Part shown: piece after piece, positions 1 to 8,121 of the stretch
Position numbering within the stretch: position 1 is the first letter of the stretch
Layout: each line of letters begins with the position of its first letter
Origin: Gammaproteobacteria bacterium
GTDB taxonomy: Bacteria; Pseudomonadota; Gammaproteobacteria; Chromatiales; Chromatiaceae
DNA length: 32,830 nucleotides
NCBI GenBank assembly: GCA_024206335.1
Contig: JAAGZL010000021.1
Location: 1 to 32,830, forward strand
Direction: 5' to 3'
Position numbers and translations under genes: made by a program
Notes under the pieces: model-generated
What the model saw: only the letters and a program-made list of their open reading frames with translations
Databases searched by the model: none
Told to the model about the DNA's origin: nothing

Positions 1-152
1 CGCAACATTTTGGCCATCACAAAGCGCACTGTGGTGGAGTCATCCACTATGAGTATCTGGGTACCCATACGTGGGGCAACCCGTTTCTGTTTGCGCCGCT
101 TGGCGCCAAAGTTATCTGTTGGTTGTTTCTTGTTGAAGATGCGTTGAAACAT
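1..152 (-). CDS. Response regulator receiver protein, 5' end only (PilG/CheY-like)
   Basis: The first 50 codons of a minus-strand gene are present; the rest lies beyond the left edge. A basic N-terminal leader of about 30 residues precedes ILIVDDSTTVRFVMAKML, the beta1-alpha1 segment of a CheY-like receiver domain with its acidic pair at Asp37 and Asp38. The phosphoacceptor Asp and the rest of the fold are off the window. The ATG follows a GAGGG ribosome-binding site at about 9 bases. Single receiver proteins of this look occur in twitching motility or chemotaxis signalling of gammaproteobacteria, but the output cannot be seen here, so pathway assignment is inference. Confidence 0.8.
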   Translation of the reverse strand, partial: MFQRIFNKKQPTDNFGAKRRKQKRVAPRMGTQILIVDDSTTVRFVMAKML

Positions 153-471
153 TGGTCAATCCCTCGGTAAACATCATTTTTCACATACGGCCAACCCATA
201 ACCAGACCATCAACTAATAGTGGACCATGCCCAACCAGACGACCACATAGATAGCGCAGAGTGTGAAGCTGTTCTCAATCCAGCTTGATTATTAACCTGG
301 CCGATGAAGGTACATGGCTGTCGAGCTATTAACTCAGCCTCACATCCCTCTGTTGCACTTTCTTCAGCCGCTCAATTCCAAGGCTGCATTCGACACCAAT
401 GTCCATTACCATAAACAATTATGTTGCAGCCATAGTGTCAAGGCAACGGACAGACCACATGAGAAAATGGC
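153..471. other. Intergenic region between divergent genes
   Basis: These 319 bases separate the leftward response regulator from the rightward cupin gene and should hold both promoters. I see no recognisable RNA gene, repeat or strong promoter. A 62-codon open frame at 314-502 crosses into the cupin start, has no ribosome-binding site and resembles nothing I know, so I do not call it. Confidence 0.5.
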
Positions 472-834
472 ATGGCAATTAAATCCAGCTACCCCCAGAT
501 AACCGAATATATAACCAAAGATGGCTCTGTAATTCGGGAGCTGATTCATCCGGAAAAACATGGCAACTGCCATCAGAGTCTGGCAGAGGCAAAAATACCT
601 CCTGGCATCAGTACATATCTACACCTGCATCACCAGAGCGAGGAGATCTATCATATTGTTCAAGGCTCCGGGGAAATGACATTGGACGAAGAGGTTTTCC
701 AAGTGTCCCCAGGAGACAGCATCTGTATCCCACCTGGCAGCCCACACTGCATCAAAAACAGCGGGAAGTGCAATCTGGTTATTCTCTGTTGTTGTTCACC
801 GGCATACTCCCATGCAGATACCGAACTGCTATAG
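472..834 (+). CDS. Small single-domain cupin protein
   Basis: This 120-residue protein is one cupin beta-barrel. Motif 1 is complete (His-x-His in LHLHHQSEE, then Glu and Gly in IYHIVQGSGEM) and so is motif 2 (Gly-x5-Pro-x-Gly-x2-His-x3-Asn in GDSICIPPGSPHCIKN). The two His, the Glu and the motif-2 His are the usual metal ligands, so a bound divalent metal is expected. There is no signal peptide, which suggests the cytoplasm. The C-terminal tail carries an unusual CCC run. Such small cupins include isomerases, dioxygenases and sugar-binding proteins; the substrate cannot be told. The ATG has only a weak GAGA upstream. It converges on the next gene with a 13-bp gap. Confidence 0.8.
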   Translation: MAIKSSYPQITEYITKDGSVIRELIHPEKHGNCHQSLAEAKIPPGISTYLHLHHQSEEIYHIVQGSGEMTLDEEVFQVSPGDSICIPPGSPHCIKNSGKCNLVILCCCSPAYSHADTELL

Positions 835-847
835 AGGGGCAGCATGG

Positions 848-2404
848 TTAAGGTTTATCTATAAGCCCTCTAATTCCAGCAATGGAGAGTGGTTGCTCCT
901 CAGTGACCACTACCGCCGCCGCCAGCTCCTCTCCCGTCAATGACTCTGCCATCTGCAACTGCATCTCCAGTATCCCCTCATCTGCCTCTGATACATCGCT
1001 ATCCTGTTCAATACGTGCCCTTACCCGCTCACGCAACACCGACTCAATAACCTGCATATCTAGGATAATAAAGGGCACCAGCATATGCTCCGCCATCTGG
1101 GCAAACAGTTTACGCTGCTCCCGTTTGAGGAAGGTAGCATCCACTATTGGAATTAAACCATAGGCCACCAGATTCTCGGCCAGATTCAGCAATCTATTAT
1201 AGGTGTTCTCGGTGGATCTCTCACTGTAGAGCTCCTGCTGTGGCTGCGAATAACTATCGGCCTCTGGACTGAGCCCGGTGAGACGCTTGCGTTCCACATC
1301 GGAACGGATCTGTACCGCCGGCAACCACATGGCCAGCAGCCTGGCGGAAAAACTCTTGCCAGAACCTGACAGCCCGTGGGTTATTACCACCGCTGGTTTA
1401 CCCACCCTGGTATAGCTCTCGGCCAGATCCAGATAGTTGTGCAGATCTCTGGTCAACACGGACCTCGCCTCCCGGCTAACATCGTCCTGACCCAAACGAA
1501 TAGCTGCTACCTTGGCCCGCACCAACGCCCGGTAGCTCTTGTACAGGCTAAGTAGCTCCAGACCATCATAATCCCCGCACCGTTCCAGGTAGCTGTTCAG
1601 AAAGCGTTGCGCCAGTTCCGATCGCCCCCGCTGCTCCAGATCCATAACCAGAAATGCGATATCACTGATGGTATCTATCCAGCGCAGGTTCCGGTCGAAC
1701 TCTATGCCATCAAAGATGGCCAGCTCATCATCAATCAGGGTGATATTCCCCAGGTGCATGTCACCGTGGCACTCCCGGACAAAACCCTCCGCCTTACGCG
1801 CAGCAATGCTCCCCTTTAGATCCGCATATGCATGCTCTGTCCACTGCTGCAGGCGGTCCAGCTGGGCAGTAACCAACGACTCATGCTCCAACTCCCGGAT
1901 AAGACGGAAGTTCTCCAGCATAGGGGCATATACCGACTCTGGCGACCCACACAGACCGGCCAGATCCGATAGCGCAATCCCGGCATGAAAGACCGAAACA
2001 TGACTCGCCAGTCGATCCATCAGCTCAGGGCTAAGCCGCTTCACCTGCTGGGACAGCAGTCTGCCAGAGGGGAAACGTCGCATCTTGACGGCATATTCCA
2101 CAACCGGCCCGGCACCAGCAATCACCGGTTGAGCGATACTACCGGTGACAACAATGACATCAAGATACAGATCTGGCGCCAGACGCCGGTTCAGGCGCAG
2201 CTCTTGTTCACAATAGCGTTGACGTAGCTCCAGGGTAGTGAAATCAAGAAACCCCAGGTTTACCGCCTTCTTGAACTTATAGGCAAAATCACCCACCAGC
2301 AGGACGTATGAGATGTGGGTCTCTACCACCTCCATCTCAGGAGCTGGGTGCGGCCAGACTTGGGGATTCTGCAGCGCCTGGATTAAATCAGATAGTGACG
2401 ACAT
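848..2404 (-). CDS. Fused aminoglycoside-phosphotransferase-like / P-loop kinase protein
   Basis: Two domains are fused. The N-terminal half is a kinase-fold phosphotransferase-like domain, with the HGDMHLGN catalytic loop near residues 213-220 and the FDGIEF metal-binding Asp about 20 residues on. The C-terminal third is a P-loop kinase of the zeta-toxin/adenylate-kinase-like type, with Walker A GLSGSGKS near 344-351. This fusion (COG2187 plus COG0645) is widespread in proteobacteria, but its substrate is not established to my knowledge. An in-frame ATG lies 24 bases upstream at 2428; I chose 2404 because family members begin close to SSLSDLIQALQNP. Neither start has a strong ribosome-binding site. 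No signal or membrane segment is visible. Confidence 0.85.
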   Translation of the reverse strand: MSSLSDLIQALQNPQVWPHPAPEMEVVETHISYVLLVGDFAYKFKKAVNLGFLDFTTLELRQRYCEQELRLNRRLAPDLYLDVIVVTGSIAQPVIAGAGPVVEYAVKMRRFPSGRLLSQQVKRLSPELMDRLASHVSVFHAGIALSDLAGLCGSPESVYAPMLENFRLIRELEHESLVTAQLDRLQQWTEHAYADLKGSIAARKAEGFVRECHGDMHLGNITLIDDELAIFDGIEFDRNLRWIDTISDIAFLVMDLEQRGRSELAQRFLNSYLERCGDYDGLELLSLYKSYRALVRAKVAAIRLGQDDVSREARSVLTRDLHNYLDLAESYTRVGKPAVVITHGLSGSGKSFSARLLAMWLPAVQIRSDVERKRLTGLSPEADSYSQPQQELYSERSTENTYNRLLNLAENLVAYGLIPIVDATFLKREQRKLFAQMAEHMLVPFIILDMQVIESVLRERVRARIEQDSDVSEADEGILEMQLQMAESLTGEELAAAVVVTEEQPLSIAGIRGLIDKP

Positions 2405-2436
2405 GGTTATTACTGGTTCACATAACATTGACTTTA

Positions 2437-2451
2437 ACCGGGGGCCCCGGT
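2437..2451. repeat. 15-bp GC-rich palindrome between divergent genes
   Basis: ACCGGGG and CCCCGGT flank a central G as a perfect inverted repeat. CTTTAA on the left and TTAAAG on the right extend the symmetry with a 2-base offset. It lies between the starts of the phosphotransferase fusion (minus) and the DUF2892 protein (plus), where an operator for both would be expected. It could instead be an RNA hairpin in one of the leaders. Confidence 0.45.
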
Positions 2452-2497
2452 ATTAAAGGTCAGGAAATAGTTACCAATCAGAACTAAGGATTTGATT

Positions 2498-2698
2498 ATG
2501 AGTATAGACCGAATTGTAATGGCCTTTGCAGGCTTTGTGATACTAGCAAGTTTGGCGTTGACCCAGCTGCACCACCCGAACTGGTGGTGGTTGACCGCAT
2601 TTGTCGGGGCCAATCTGTTCCAGGCCTCATTTACCGGCTTCTGCCCCCTAGCGACCATTCTTAAGAAGATGGGAAAACGGAGCGGAGCTGCGTTCTAA
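2498..2698 (+). CDS. DUF2892 (YgaP transmembrane-like) small membrane protein
   Basis: This 66-residue protein starts at an ATG with AAGGA 7 bases upstream; the in-frame TTG two codons earlier is less likely. It has two hydrophobic segments ([16 protein letters not shown] and [17 protein letters not shown]), followed by a [14 protein letters not shown] motif typical of the DUF2892/YgaP membrane domain. In YgaP the domain is joined to a rhodanese; here it stands alone, as in many sulfur-oxidising bacteria. The Cys in GFCP is conserved in the family. The role is unknown, possibly related to sulfane sulfur or to membrane anchoring. It is divergent from the phosphotransferase fusion and is followed by a clear terminator. 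Confidence 0.8.
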   Translation: MSIDRIVMAFAGFVILASLALTQLHHPNWWWLTAFVGANLFQASFTGFCPLATILKKMGKRSGAAF

Positions 2699-2755
2699 GT
2701 TAAGGCAACAAATCAGGAGAGGAAGATTCAGGGTAGTGGATCTTGCCTCTATCTG

Positions 2756-2791
2756 GAGCCGACCAGAAAATCTGGTTGGCTCCGGCTTTTA
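2756..2791 (+). terminator. Rho-independent terminator
   Basis: GGAGCCGACCAGA and TCTGGTTGGCTCC form a 13-bp stem with one G-T wobble and a loop of three A. A GGCTTTTA tail follows. It lies between the DUF2892 gene and the convergent dihydroorotase gene and best serves the plus-strand transcript. Confidence 0.8.
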
Positions 2792-2820
2792 GACCACCAC
2801 AACCTCTGACACATTCAGTG

Positions 2821-4158
2821 TTAGCGCGCAAAGCCTAGGCGCATACCCCGCACCTGATCATTAACCTCGCCGTGGTGATAGGCCAACTGCCCATTGACGA
2901 AGGTGGCAATCACCGAGGAACGCAGCCGCATTCCCTCCAGCGGCGACCAGCCGCATTTGTAAAGCACATCATCCCGTTCCACCCGAAAGGCGTGGTCATA
3001 GTCCACCAGCACCAGGTCGGCCCAGTACCCTTCCCGCAGATAGCCGCGCTCCTCGATATCAAACAGTCGGGCCGGGGCGTGGCTGGTCTTCTCCACCAGC
3101 ATCTCCAGGGATAGATACTCATCCCGGCACAGCTCCAGCATCATGGGTAGCGCGTGCTGCACCAATGGCAGTCCCGAGGGGGCCTGAAAGTAGCTGCCCA
3201 TCTTATCCTCCAGCAGATGTGGCGCATGGTCTGTGGCCACCACATCTATGCGCCCCTCCTTCAGGGCCTGACGCAGGGCATCCCGGTCACTGGATTTCTT
3301 GATGGCTGGGTTGCACTTGATAAAGGCCCCTTTGAGATCATAGTCCTTATCCGAGAAGAACAGGTGATGTACGCACACCTCGGCGGTAATCCGCTTCTCT
3401 TCCAGAGGCTTGGCCTCAAACAGCTCCATCTCACGGGCCGTGGTCAGATGCAGCACATGCAGGCGGGTGTCGTGACGTTTAGCCAGATCCACCGCAAAGG
3501 AAGACGAGAGATAACAGGCCTCCTCGCTCCGAATCGCCGGATGCATAGAGATGGGCACATCATCTCCGTACTTGTCCCGCGCCTCCGCCTCGTTCAGCTC
3601 AATGGTGGGTGAGTCCTCACAGTGGGTAGCCACCAGCACCGGGGCATCACGAAAGATCTTGTCCAGCGCCTCCTCGCTATCCACCAGCATATTGCCGGTA
3701 GAGGCGCCCATGAACACCTTGATACCGCAGGCCTGCCTGGGGTCCAGGGAACGAATCACGTCTATATTGTCATTGGTAGCGCCCAGGTAGAAGGCGTAGT
3801 TGGCAACAGATTTTTCTGCTGCAATCTGGTATTTACTCTCCAGCGCCTCCAGGGTAACCGTATTGGGGTTGGTGTTGGGCATATCCATGAAGCTGGTGAT
3901 ACCACCGGCCACCGCCGCCCGTGATTCAGAATGGATATCCGCCTTATTGATGGAACCCGGCTCCCGAAAATGAACCTGATCATCGATCATACCCGGCAGC
4001 AGCAGACGCCCCTCGGCATCCATCACCCGACAGTTTTCCGGAGAGGCAATCTCCGCATCCACCCGCTCTATCCGCCCGCTTCTTATCAGCAGGTCACCAT
4101 CCAGAATCAGCCCTTCATTCACCATTCTGGCATTTTTTATCAGGATCATTTCAGACAT
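2821..4158 (-). CDS. pyrC: Dihydroorotase (class I, DDQVHFREPG subtype)
   Basis: This 445-residue protein of the cyclic amidohydrolase family interconverts carbamoyl-aspartate and dihydroorotate in pyrimidine synthesis. Visible landmarks are DDQVHFREPG at 59-68, MPNTNPNT for substrate contact, GIKVFMGAST with the Lys expected to be carboxylated, later metal His residues in ATHCEDS and LHVLHLT, and ATDHAPH with the catalytic Asp. The usual His-x-His of the first motif reads Gln-x-His, as in a known subtype that I recall from Bacteroidetes and some gammaproteobacteria. It could be a non-catalytic or alternative hydantoinase-like member, though ATDHAPH is intact. The ATG overlaps the gloB stop by one base, so the two are translationally coupled. 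Confidence 0.9.
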   Translation of the reverse strand: MSEMILIKNARMVNEGLILDGDLLIRSGRIERVDAEIASPENCRVMDAEGRLLLPGMIDDQVHFREPGSINKADIHSESRAAVAGGITSFMDMPNTNPNTVTLEALESKYQIAAEKSVANYAFYLGATNDNIDVIRSLDPRQACGIKVFMGASTGNMLVDSEEALDKIFRDAPVLVATHCEDSPTIELNEAEARDKYGDDVPISMHPAIRSEEACYLSSSFAVDLAKRHDTRLHVLHLTTAREMELFEAKPLEEKRITAEVCVHHLFFSDKDYDLKGAFIKCNPAIKKSSDRDALRQALKEGRIDVVATDHAPHLLEDKMGSYFQAPSGLPLVQHALPMMLELCRDEYLSLEMLVEKTSHAPARLFDIEERGYLREGYWADLVLVDYDHAFRVERDDVLYKCGWSPLEGMRLRSSVIATFVNGQLAYHHGEVNDQVRGMRLGFAR

Positions 4159-4937
4159 CAATCATACTCCCGGTCTTTCCAGTTACGGATCGCCGTAAAC
4201 ACCTCTGCGGCGGAGGTTAACTTGCGGCCGGCATATCTCTCTGCCGCCTCGATCACAGCGGGTTCAGCGCTGCGTAGAAACGGGTTGGTATCCAGTTCCA
4301 ACTGCAACAGGGAGGGAACCGTGGGTTCACCCCGGCTGCGCAGCTCACTGGCCTGCCGGTAACGGGCCAGGAGCGGCTCACTCTCCGGCTCCACCCATTT
4401 GGCAAAACCCAGATTGGCCATGGTGTATTCGTGGGCGCAGTAGAGCATGGTTTCCGGCGGCAGGGCGGCAATGCTCTGTAGCGAGCGGTGCAGCTGGTCA
4501 TGGGTACCACTGAACACCCGTCCACAACCGGCGGCAAACAGGGTATCGCCACAAAACAGCACCCCCTCACCATAGTACGCCACATGGCCCTCGGTGTGGC
4601 CCGTAACATCCATCACCTCAAACTCTACCTGCAGCCCGGGGAGTTGAATCCTGTCACCCCCGCTGACCTGCTGTGTGACTGTGGCAACTGGCTCATTGGC
4701 AGGCCCATACACATGTGCCTGCGGCCAAACCCCTAACAGCTCGACAACCCCACCAGTGTGGTCACCATGCTTATGGGTGATCAGGATACCCTCCAGTTCC
4801 AGCCCCTCCTGCCGCAACAACTCCAGCACCGGGGCCTCATCCCCTGGATCCACCACATACACCATGGAGGAATCCTGGCTCTGCAGCAGCCAGATATAGT
4901 TGTCGTCGAAGGCTGGGATGGGCCGAACCATCAGCAT
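4158..4937 (-). CDS. gloB: Hydroxyacylglutathione hydrolase (glyoxalase II)
   Basis: At 259 residues this matches the usual size. It is a metallo-beta-lactamase-fold enzyme that hydrolyses S-lactoylglutathione in methylglyoxal detoxification. THKHGDH at 54-60 is the dinuclear metal motif. GHTEGHV, the CGDTLFAAGCGRVF segment and YCAHEYTMANLGFA supply further ligands and glyoxalase-II-specific residues, and the glutathione-binding C-terminal domain is present. Two in-frame ATGs (4937 and 4931) are possible; I kept the outer one, preceded by GGAAA. It sits 4 bp after hisI and overlaps dihydroorotase by one base, so hisI-gloB-pyrC looks like one transcript. Confidence 0.95.
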   Translation of the reverse strand: MLMVRPIPAFDDNYIWLLQSQDSSMVYVVDPGDEAPVLELLRQEGLELEGILITHKHGDHTGGVVELLGVWPQAHVYGPANEPVATVTQQVSGGDRIQLPGLQVEFEVMDVTGHTEGHVAYYGEGVLFCGDTLFAAGCGRVFSGTHDQLHRSLQSIAALPPETMLYCAHEYTMANLGFAKWVEPESEPLLARYRQASELRSRGEPTVPSLLQLELDTNPFLRSAEPAVIEAAERYAGRKLTSAAEVFTAIRNWKDREYD

Positions 4938-4941
4938 ATGG

Positions 4942-5376
4942 TTATTTTCCGTACAACTCTTCGGGAGAGATGAGGGGCTCGCTGATTACCTCCAGGCGAT
5001 CTCCACGCACCGCATTGTAGAAGCAGTTGCGTCGTCCCGAGTGACAGGCCGGACCGGTCTGGTCCACTACCAGCAACACCGTATCTCCATCACAATCAAA
5101 CCGCATATCCTTCAGCATCTGCACCTGGCCGGAGGATTCACCCTTGCGCCACAGCTTCTGGCGGGAGCGGGAGAAGTAACAGACACGCCCGGTAGAGATA
5201 GTCTCATCCATCGCCTCCCGATTCATCCAGGCCATCATCAGCACCTCGCCGGTATCATGCTGCTGAGCAATAGCCGGCAGCAGCCCATCTGCGTTAAACG
5301 GAAGCGTTTCAATTACCTCGGCCCAGGGCAGAGACTGACCAATCTCAAATTTTTCTGTCTGTTTCAGCATAACCAT
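4942..5376 (-). CDS. hisI: Phosphoribosyl-AMP cyclohydrolase
   Basis: This is the third enzyme of histidine synthesis, opening the adenine ring of PR-AMP. At 144 residues it is the stand-alone cyclohydrolase without a HisE domain. Motifs seen are LPAIAQQHDTGEVLMMAWMN at the start of the fold, YFSRSRQKLWRKGE for phosphate binding, DCDGDTVL for Mg, and GPACHSGRRNCFYN with the Zn-binding Cys residues. A second ATG two codons downstream (5370) is possible. It is separated from other his genes, and is first in a tight hisI-gloB-pyrC group, which mixes histidine, detoxification and pyrimidine functions. Confidence 0.95.
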   Translation of the reverse strand: MVMLKQTEKFEIGQSLPWAEVIETLPFNADGLLPAIAQQHDTGEVLMMAWMNREAMDETISTGRVCYFSRSRQKLWRKGESSGQVQMLKDMRFDCDGDTVLLVVDQTGPACHSGRRNCFYNAVRGDRLEVISEPLISPEELYGK

Positions 5377-5386
5377 CCACTCAAAT

Positions 5387-5392
5387 ATTATA
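5387..5392 (-). promoter_or_regulatory. Possible -10 box for hisI-gloB-pyrC
   Basis: A perfect TATAAT on the minus strand lies about 10 bases upstream of the hisI ATG. No good -35 is seen at 16-18 bases, and the leader would be nearly absent, so this is a weak call. Confidence 0.25.
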
Positions 5393-5454
5393 TGACTTCA
5401 GCCCCGATGCCGGATCTCTCCACCAGCGTCAGGATTGCCTAATTAACCAGTCCA

Positions 5455-5460
5455 TATAAT
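5455..5460 (+). promoter_or_regulatory. Possible -10 box for the DUF1820 gene
   Basis: A perfect TATAAT lies about 120 bases upstream of the DUF1820 start, in the gap shared with the divergent hisI. No convincing -35 is seen. A small GGCCGG/CCGGCC hairpin at 5485-5501 would lie in the leader. Confidence 0.3.
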
Positions 5461-5582
5461 AGCACCCTTCAGCCACCCTTCGCAGGCCGGATATGCCGGC
5501 CGGGAACTCTCATCACCATCCATTGACTATTGACCCGAGCTTCAGAGTATACTTCCAACATCTACCACATCCAGACAGAGCC

Positions 5583-5912
5583 ATGCGCATCTTCAAAATC
5601 TCATTCATCAATCAGGGCAAGGTCTACGAACTCTATGCCGAGGCCGTACGTCAGGGTGATCTCTACGGTTTTGTGGAGATCGAAGGGCTGATCTTCGGTG
5701 AGACCAGCTCGGTGGTAATCGATCCGGGCGAGGAGAAACTGAAGGCAGAGTTCAACGGCGTCAACCGTACCATGGTCCCCATGCACTCGGTGATCCGTAT
5801 CGACGAGGTGAAAAAACGCGGCCAGAGCAAAATCATCGAACTGGATGCCAATGCCAACGTAACCCCATTCCCCGCAAACTTCATCCCACCGGGAAAGGGT
5901 TCCAACAAGTAG
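5583..5912 (+). CDS. DUF1820 family protein
   Basis: This 109-residue soluble protein begins MRIFKISFINQGKVYELYA, the typical start of DUF1820, and keeps the family features GDLYGFVEIEGLIFGE, ELGA-type beta strands and MVPMHSVIRIDEV. The open frame extends 30 codons upstream, but homologues start at this ATG. The C-terminal tail (FPANFIPPGKGSNK) is low-complexity. The family is nearly confined to gammaproteobacteria and has no established function. The fold looks like a small beta-rich domain; no catalytic residues stand out. It is monocistronic between hisI (divergent) and the ankyrin lipoprotein. Confidence 0.88.
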   Translation: MRIFKISFINQGKVYELYAEAVRQGDLYGFVEIEGLIFGETSSVVIDPGEEKLKAEFNGVNRTMVPMHSVIRIDEVKKRGQSKIIELDANANVTPFPANFIPPGKGSNK

Positions 5913-6031
5913 TAGCCCCCCCGCACTCCCACACAACCTGCGGACATTCAAGCCCCACCCATTGCCGATTATCATTGCTACCATCGCATGGCCCACTAGT
6001 ATGGACGCAGCCATTGCAAAGGGAGCAAAAC

Positions 6032-6580
6032 ATGCCGCGCATCATCTATCTTCTGACGCTCAGCGCCATACTTATGGGCTGCGGACAAGAGAGCAATCAA
6101 CCGGAAGAGACCTCCACACCAGCACTGATATCTGCCGCCGAGAGCGGCGACCTGGCCACCCTCAAGCAACTGCTACAACAGCAGCAGGCCGATGTATACG
6201 ACAGCTGCCAGTGGACCCCACTGATGAAGGCATCTCTGAATGGACATAGAGAGGTAGCAGAACAGCTGCTTTTCTCCCAGGCCAGCATCGACCTGAGCGA
6301 CAAGAGGGGCTATACCGCCCTCATGCTGGCTGCATCCAACAATCACTGGGAGTTGGTGGAACTACTGCTACGGCAGGGTGCAGATATCAACCATGTAGAG
6401 CTGACTCAGGGCTGGACCGCCCTGATCTGGTCTGCAAAACGGGGGCATCTGGATACAGTAAGAGTGCTACTGGACCAAGGCGCCAACACCACTATTAAGG
6501 ATCACCAGGGAAAGACCGCCCGAGACTGGGCACTAAGCAACAAACACATAAATATTTCCCAGATGATATCTGGTAGCTGA
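6032..6580 (+). CDS. Ankyrin-repeat lipoprotein
   Basis: The start is set at the ATG preceded by GGGAGC, giving 182 residues. The N-terminus PRIIYLLTLSAILMGCG is a lipoprotein signal with a Leu-Met-Gly-Cys lipobox, so the mature protein should be acylated and sit on the periplasmic face of a membrane. About four ankyrin repeats follow, marked by SAAESGDLATLKQLL, TPLMKASLNGHREVAEQLL, TALMLAASNNHWELVELLL and TALIWSAKRGHLDTVRVLL. Ankyrin domains bind proteins; the partner is unknown. Secreted ankyrin proteins occur with catalases or in host-associated bacteria, but nothing nearby points to a partner. It converges on the AGCS symporter. Confidence 0.85.
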   Translation: MPRIIYLLTLSAILMGCGQESNQPEETSTPALISAAESGDLATLKQLLQQQQADVYDSCQWTPLMKASLNGHREVAEQLLFSQASIDLSDKRGYTALMLAASNNHWELVELLLRQGADINHVELTQGWTALIWSAKRGHLDTVRVLLDQGANTTIKDHQGKTARDWALSNKHINISQMISGS

Positions 6581-6585
6581 AGCCA

Positions 6586-6611
6586 GCACTCCACCTCGAA
6601 AGGTGGAGTGC
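6586..6611. terminator. Hairpin between convergent genes, likely bidirectional terminator
   Basis: GCACTCCACCT and AGGTGGAGTGC form a perfect 11-bp stem closed by a CGAA tetraloop, just after the ankyrin gene stop and before the symporter stop. There is no T tract on either side, so intrinsic termination is uncertain; it may protect 3' ends. Confidence 0.55.
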
Positions 6612-6638
6612 ATGGCAGATCGGTTAGATCAGACTCTA

Positions 6639-7982
6639 CTACTTTCCGTTATCGGCAAAGTAGTCCCTGGTCAGCTTGAACACCACTGGACTCAACAGCA
6701 GCAGCGCAATCAGATTGGGCAGTGCCATAAGGGCATTCAGGGTATCCGCCACCAGCCAGATAAAACTCAACTTGGCAGTGGCCCCGACGGGAACGGCTAT
6801 GACCCACAGGATTCTAAACGGCGTAATGGAACGTACCCCGAACAGATACTCCACGCACTTCTCACCATAGAAGCTCCAGCCCAGCAGGGTGGTAAAGGCG
6901 AACAGGGCCAGACCAATTGTCACTATGTAACCACCGTATCCGGGCAGGGCGATTTCAAATGCAGCCGCCGAGAGTGATGCGCCGGTTTCGCCTCCGGTCC
7001 AGGCCCCGGTGATTACGATCACCAACCCGGTAATGGAGCAGACGATGATGGTATCAAGAAAGGTACCCAGCATGGCGACCGTACCCTGACGTACCGGGCT
7101 ATCGGTCTTGGCAGCGGCATGGGCGATGGGAGCACTACCCAGCCCGGCCTCATTGGAGAACACGCCGCGTGCCACACCAAAGCGGATCGCTGCCCAGACT
7201 GCGGCCCCGGCAAAGCCGCCGGTTGCGGCAACCGGGTTGAATGCAGACTTAACAATTAGCACAACGGCATCAGGAACCGCACCAATATTCAGGATAATCA
7301 CCACCAGCCCCGCTAGCACATAGGTGATGGCCATGAATGGAACCAGCTTACCTGCCACCTCGGCTATCCTGCGGATACCACCGATCAGCACCAGCGCCGC
7401 CAGCACCGCCATCACCAAGCCGGTTGCCAGATGCGGGATAGCAAATTTGGAGTAGAGGGCATCGGCCACCGAATTGGCCTGTACCGTATTGCCGATACCA
7501 AAACCGGCCAGGGCGCCAAAGATGGCAAAGGCGCCACCCAGCCACAACCACTTCTCACCCAGGCCATTCTTAATATAGAACATAGGGCCGCCGATGTGGT
7601 TATTCTCTTCGTCCACTTCGCGATAACGCACCGCCAGCACCGCTTCGGCATACTTGGTGGCCATGCCCACCAGGGCGGTACACCACATCCAGAACAGCGC
7701 ACCCGGACCACCCAGAAAGATGGCGGTGGCCACACCGGCAATGTTACCGGTACCGATGGTAGCGGAGAGCGAGGTCATCAAGGCGTTGAACGGGGTAATA
7801 TCACCCTCGCCCGCCGATTTCCTTCCGGCCCACAGCATCCGAAAGCCGTAGCCCAGACGATGCAACGGCATCAGCTTCAACCCAAACATGAGAAAAAAAC
7901 CGGTGCCCAGGATCAGGGCCAGCATCCAGGGCCCCCAGACAATGCTGTTTATCTGGCCAATAAAATCACTTAACGCTTCCAT
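6639..7982 (-). CDS. Sodium:alanine/amino-acid symporter, AGCS family
   Basis: This 447-residue polytopic protein has about ten or eleven hydrophobic helices and matches the alanine or glycine:cation symporter family (AgcS/AlsT/DagA). Family landmarks are SLSATIGTGNIAGVATAI, GGPGALFWMWCTALVGMATK with the following AEAVLAVRYRE, GGPMFYIKNGL, GVARGVFSNEAGLGSAPIAH and LGWSFYGEKCVEYLFG. It should import alanine or glycine with Na+ across the inner membrane. The ATG has a strong GGGGGAG ribosome-binding site. It is monocistronic and divergent from the AAA ATPase. The exact amino acid cannot be told from sequence. Confidence 0.92.
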   Translation of the reverse strand: MEALSDFIGQINSIVWGPWMLALILGTGFFLMFGLKLMPLHRLGYGFRMLWAGRKSAGEGDITPFNALMTSLSATIGTGNIAGVATAIFLGGPGALFWMWCTALVGMATKYAEAVLAVRYREVDEENNHIGGPMFYIKNGLGEKWLWLGGAFAIFGALAGFGIGNTVQANSVADALYSKFAIPHLATGLVMAVLAALVLIGGIRRIAEVAGKLVPFMAITYVLAGLVVIILNIGAVPDAVVLIVKSAFNPVAATGGFAGAAVWAAIRFGVARGVFSNEAGLGSAPIAHAAAKTDSPVRQGTVAMLGTFLDTIIVCSITGLVIVITGAWTGGETGASLSAAAFEIALPGYGGYIVTIGLALFAFTTLLGWSFYGEKCVEYLFGVRSITPFRILWVIAVPVGATAKLSFIWLVADTLNALMALPNLIALLLLSPVVFKLTRDYFADNGK

Positions 7983-8121
7983 CAGAAACTCCCCCTATGA
8001 TCTAATTATCAAACTGCACTATACACCTCAAGTGCGACGCCCTGTATCCAGCAAGCACAAGCTGTCACTATAGGCTGCGAATGAGCAGAGATCAAAATCA
8101 AAGCAACCACAAGAAGCAATA

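Noticed and set aside
314-502. 62-codon plus-strand open frame upstream of the cupin
   Set aside because: No ribosome-binding site, no family resemblance, and it overlaps the cupin start.
3154-3612. 152-codon frame antisense to dihydroorotase
   Set aside because: It lies entirely within a well-supported gene and its composition is that of a shadow frame.
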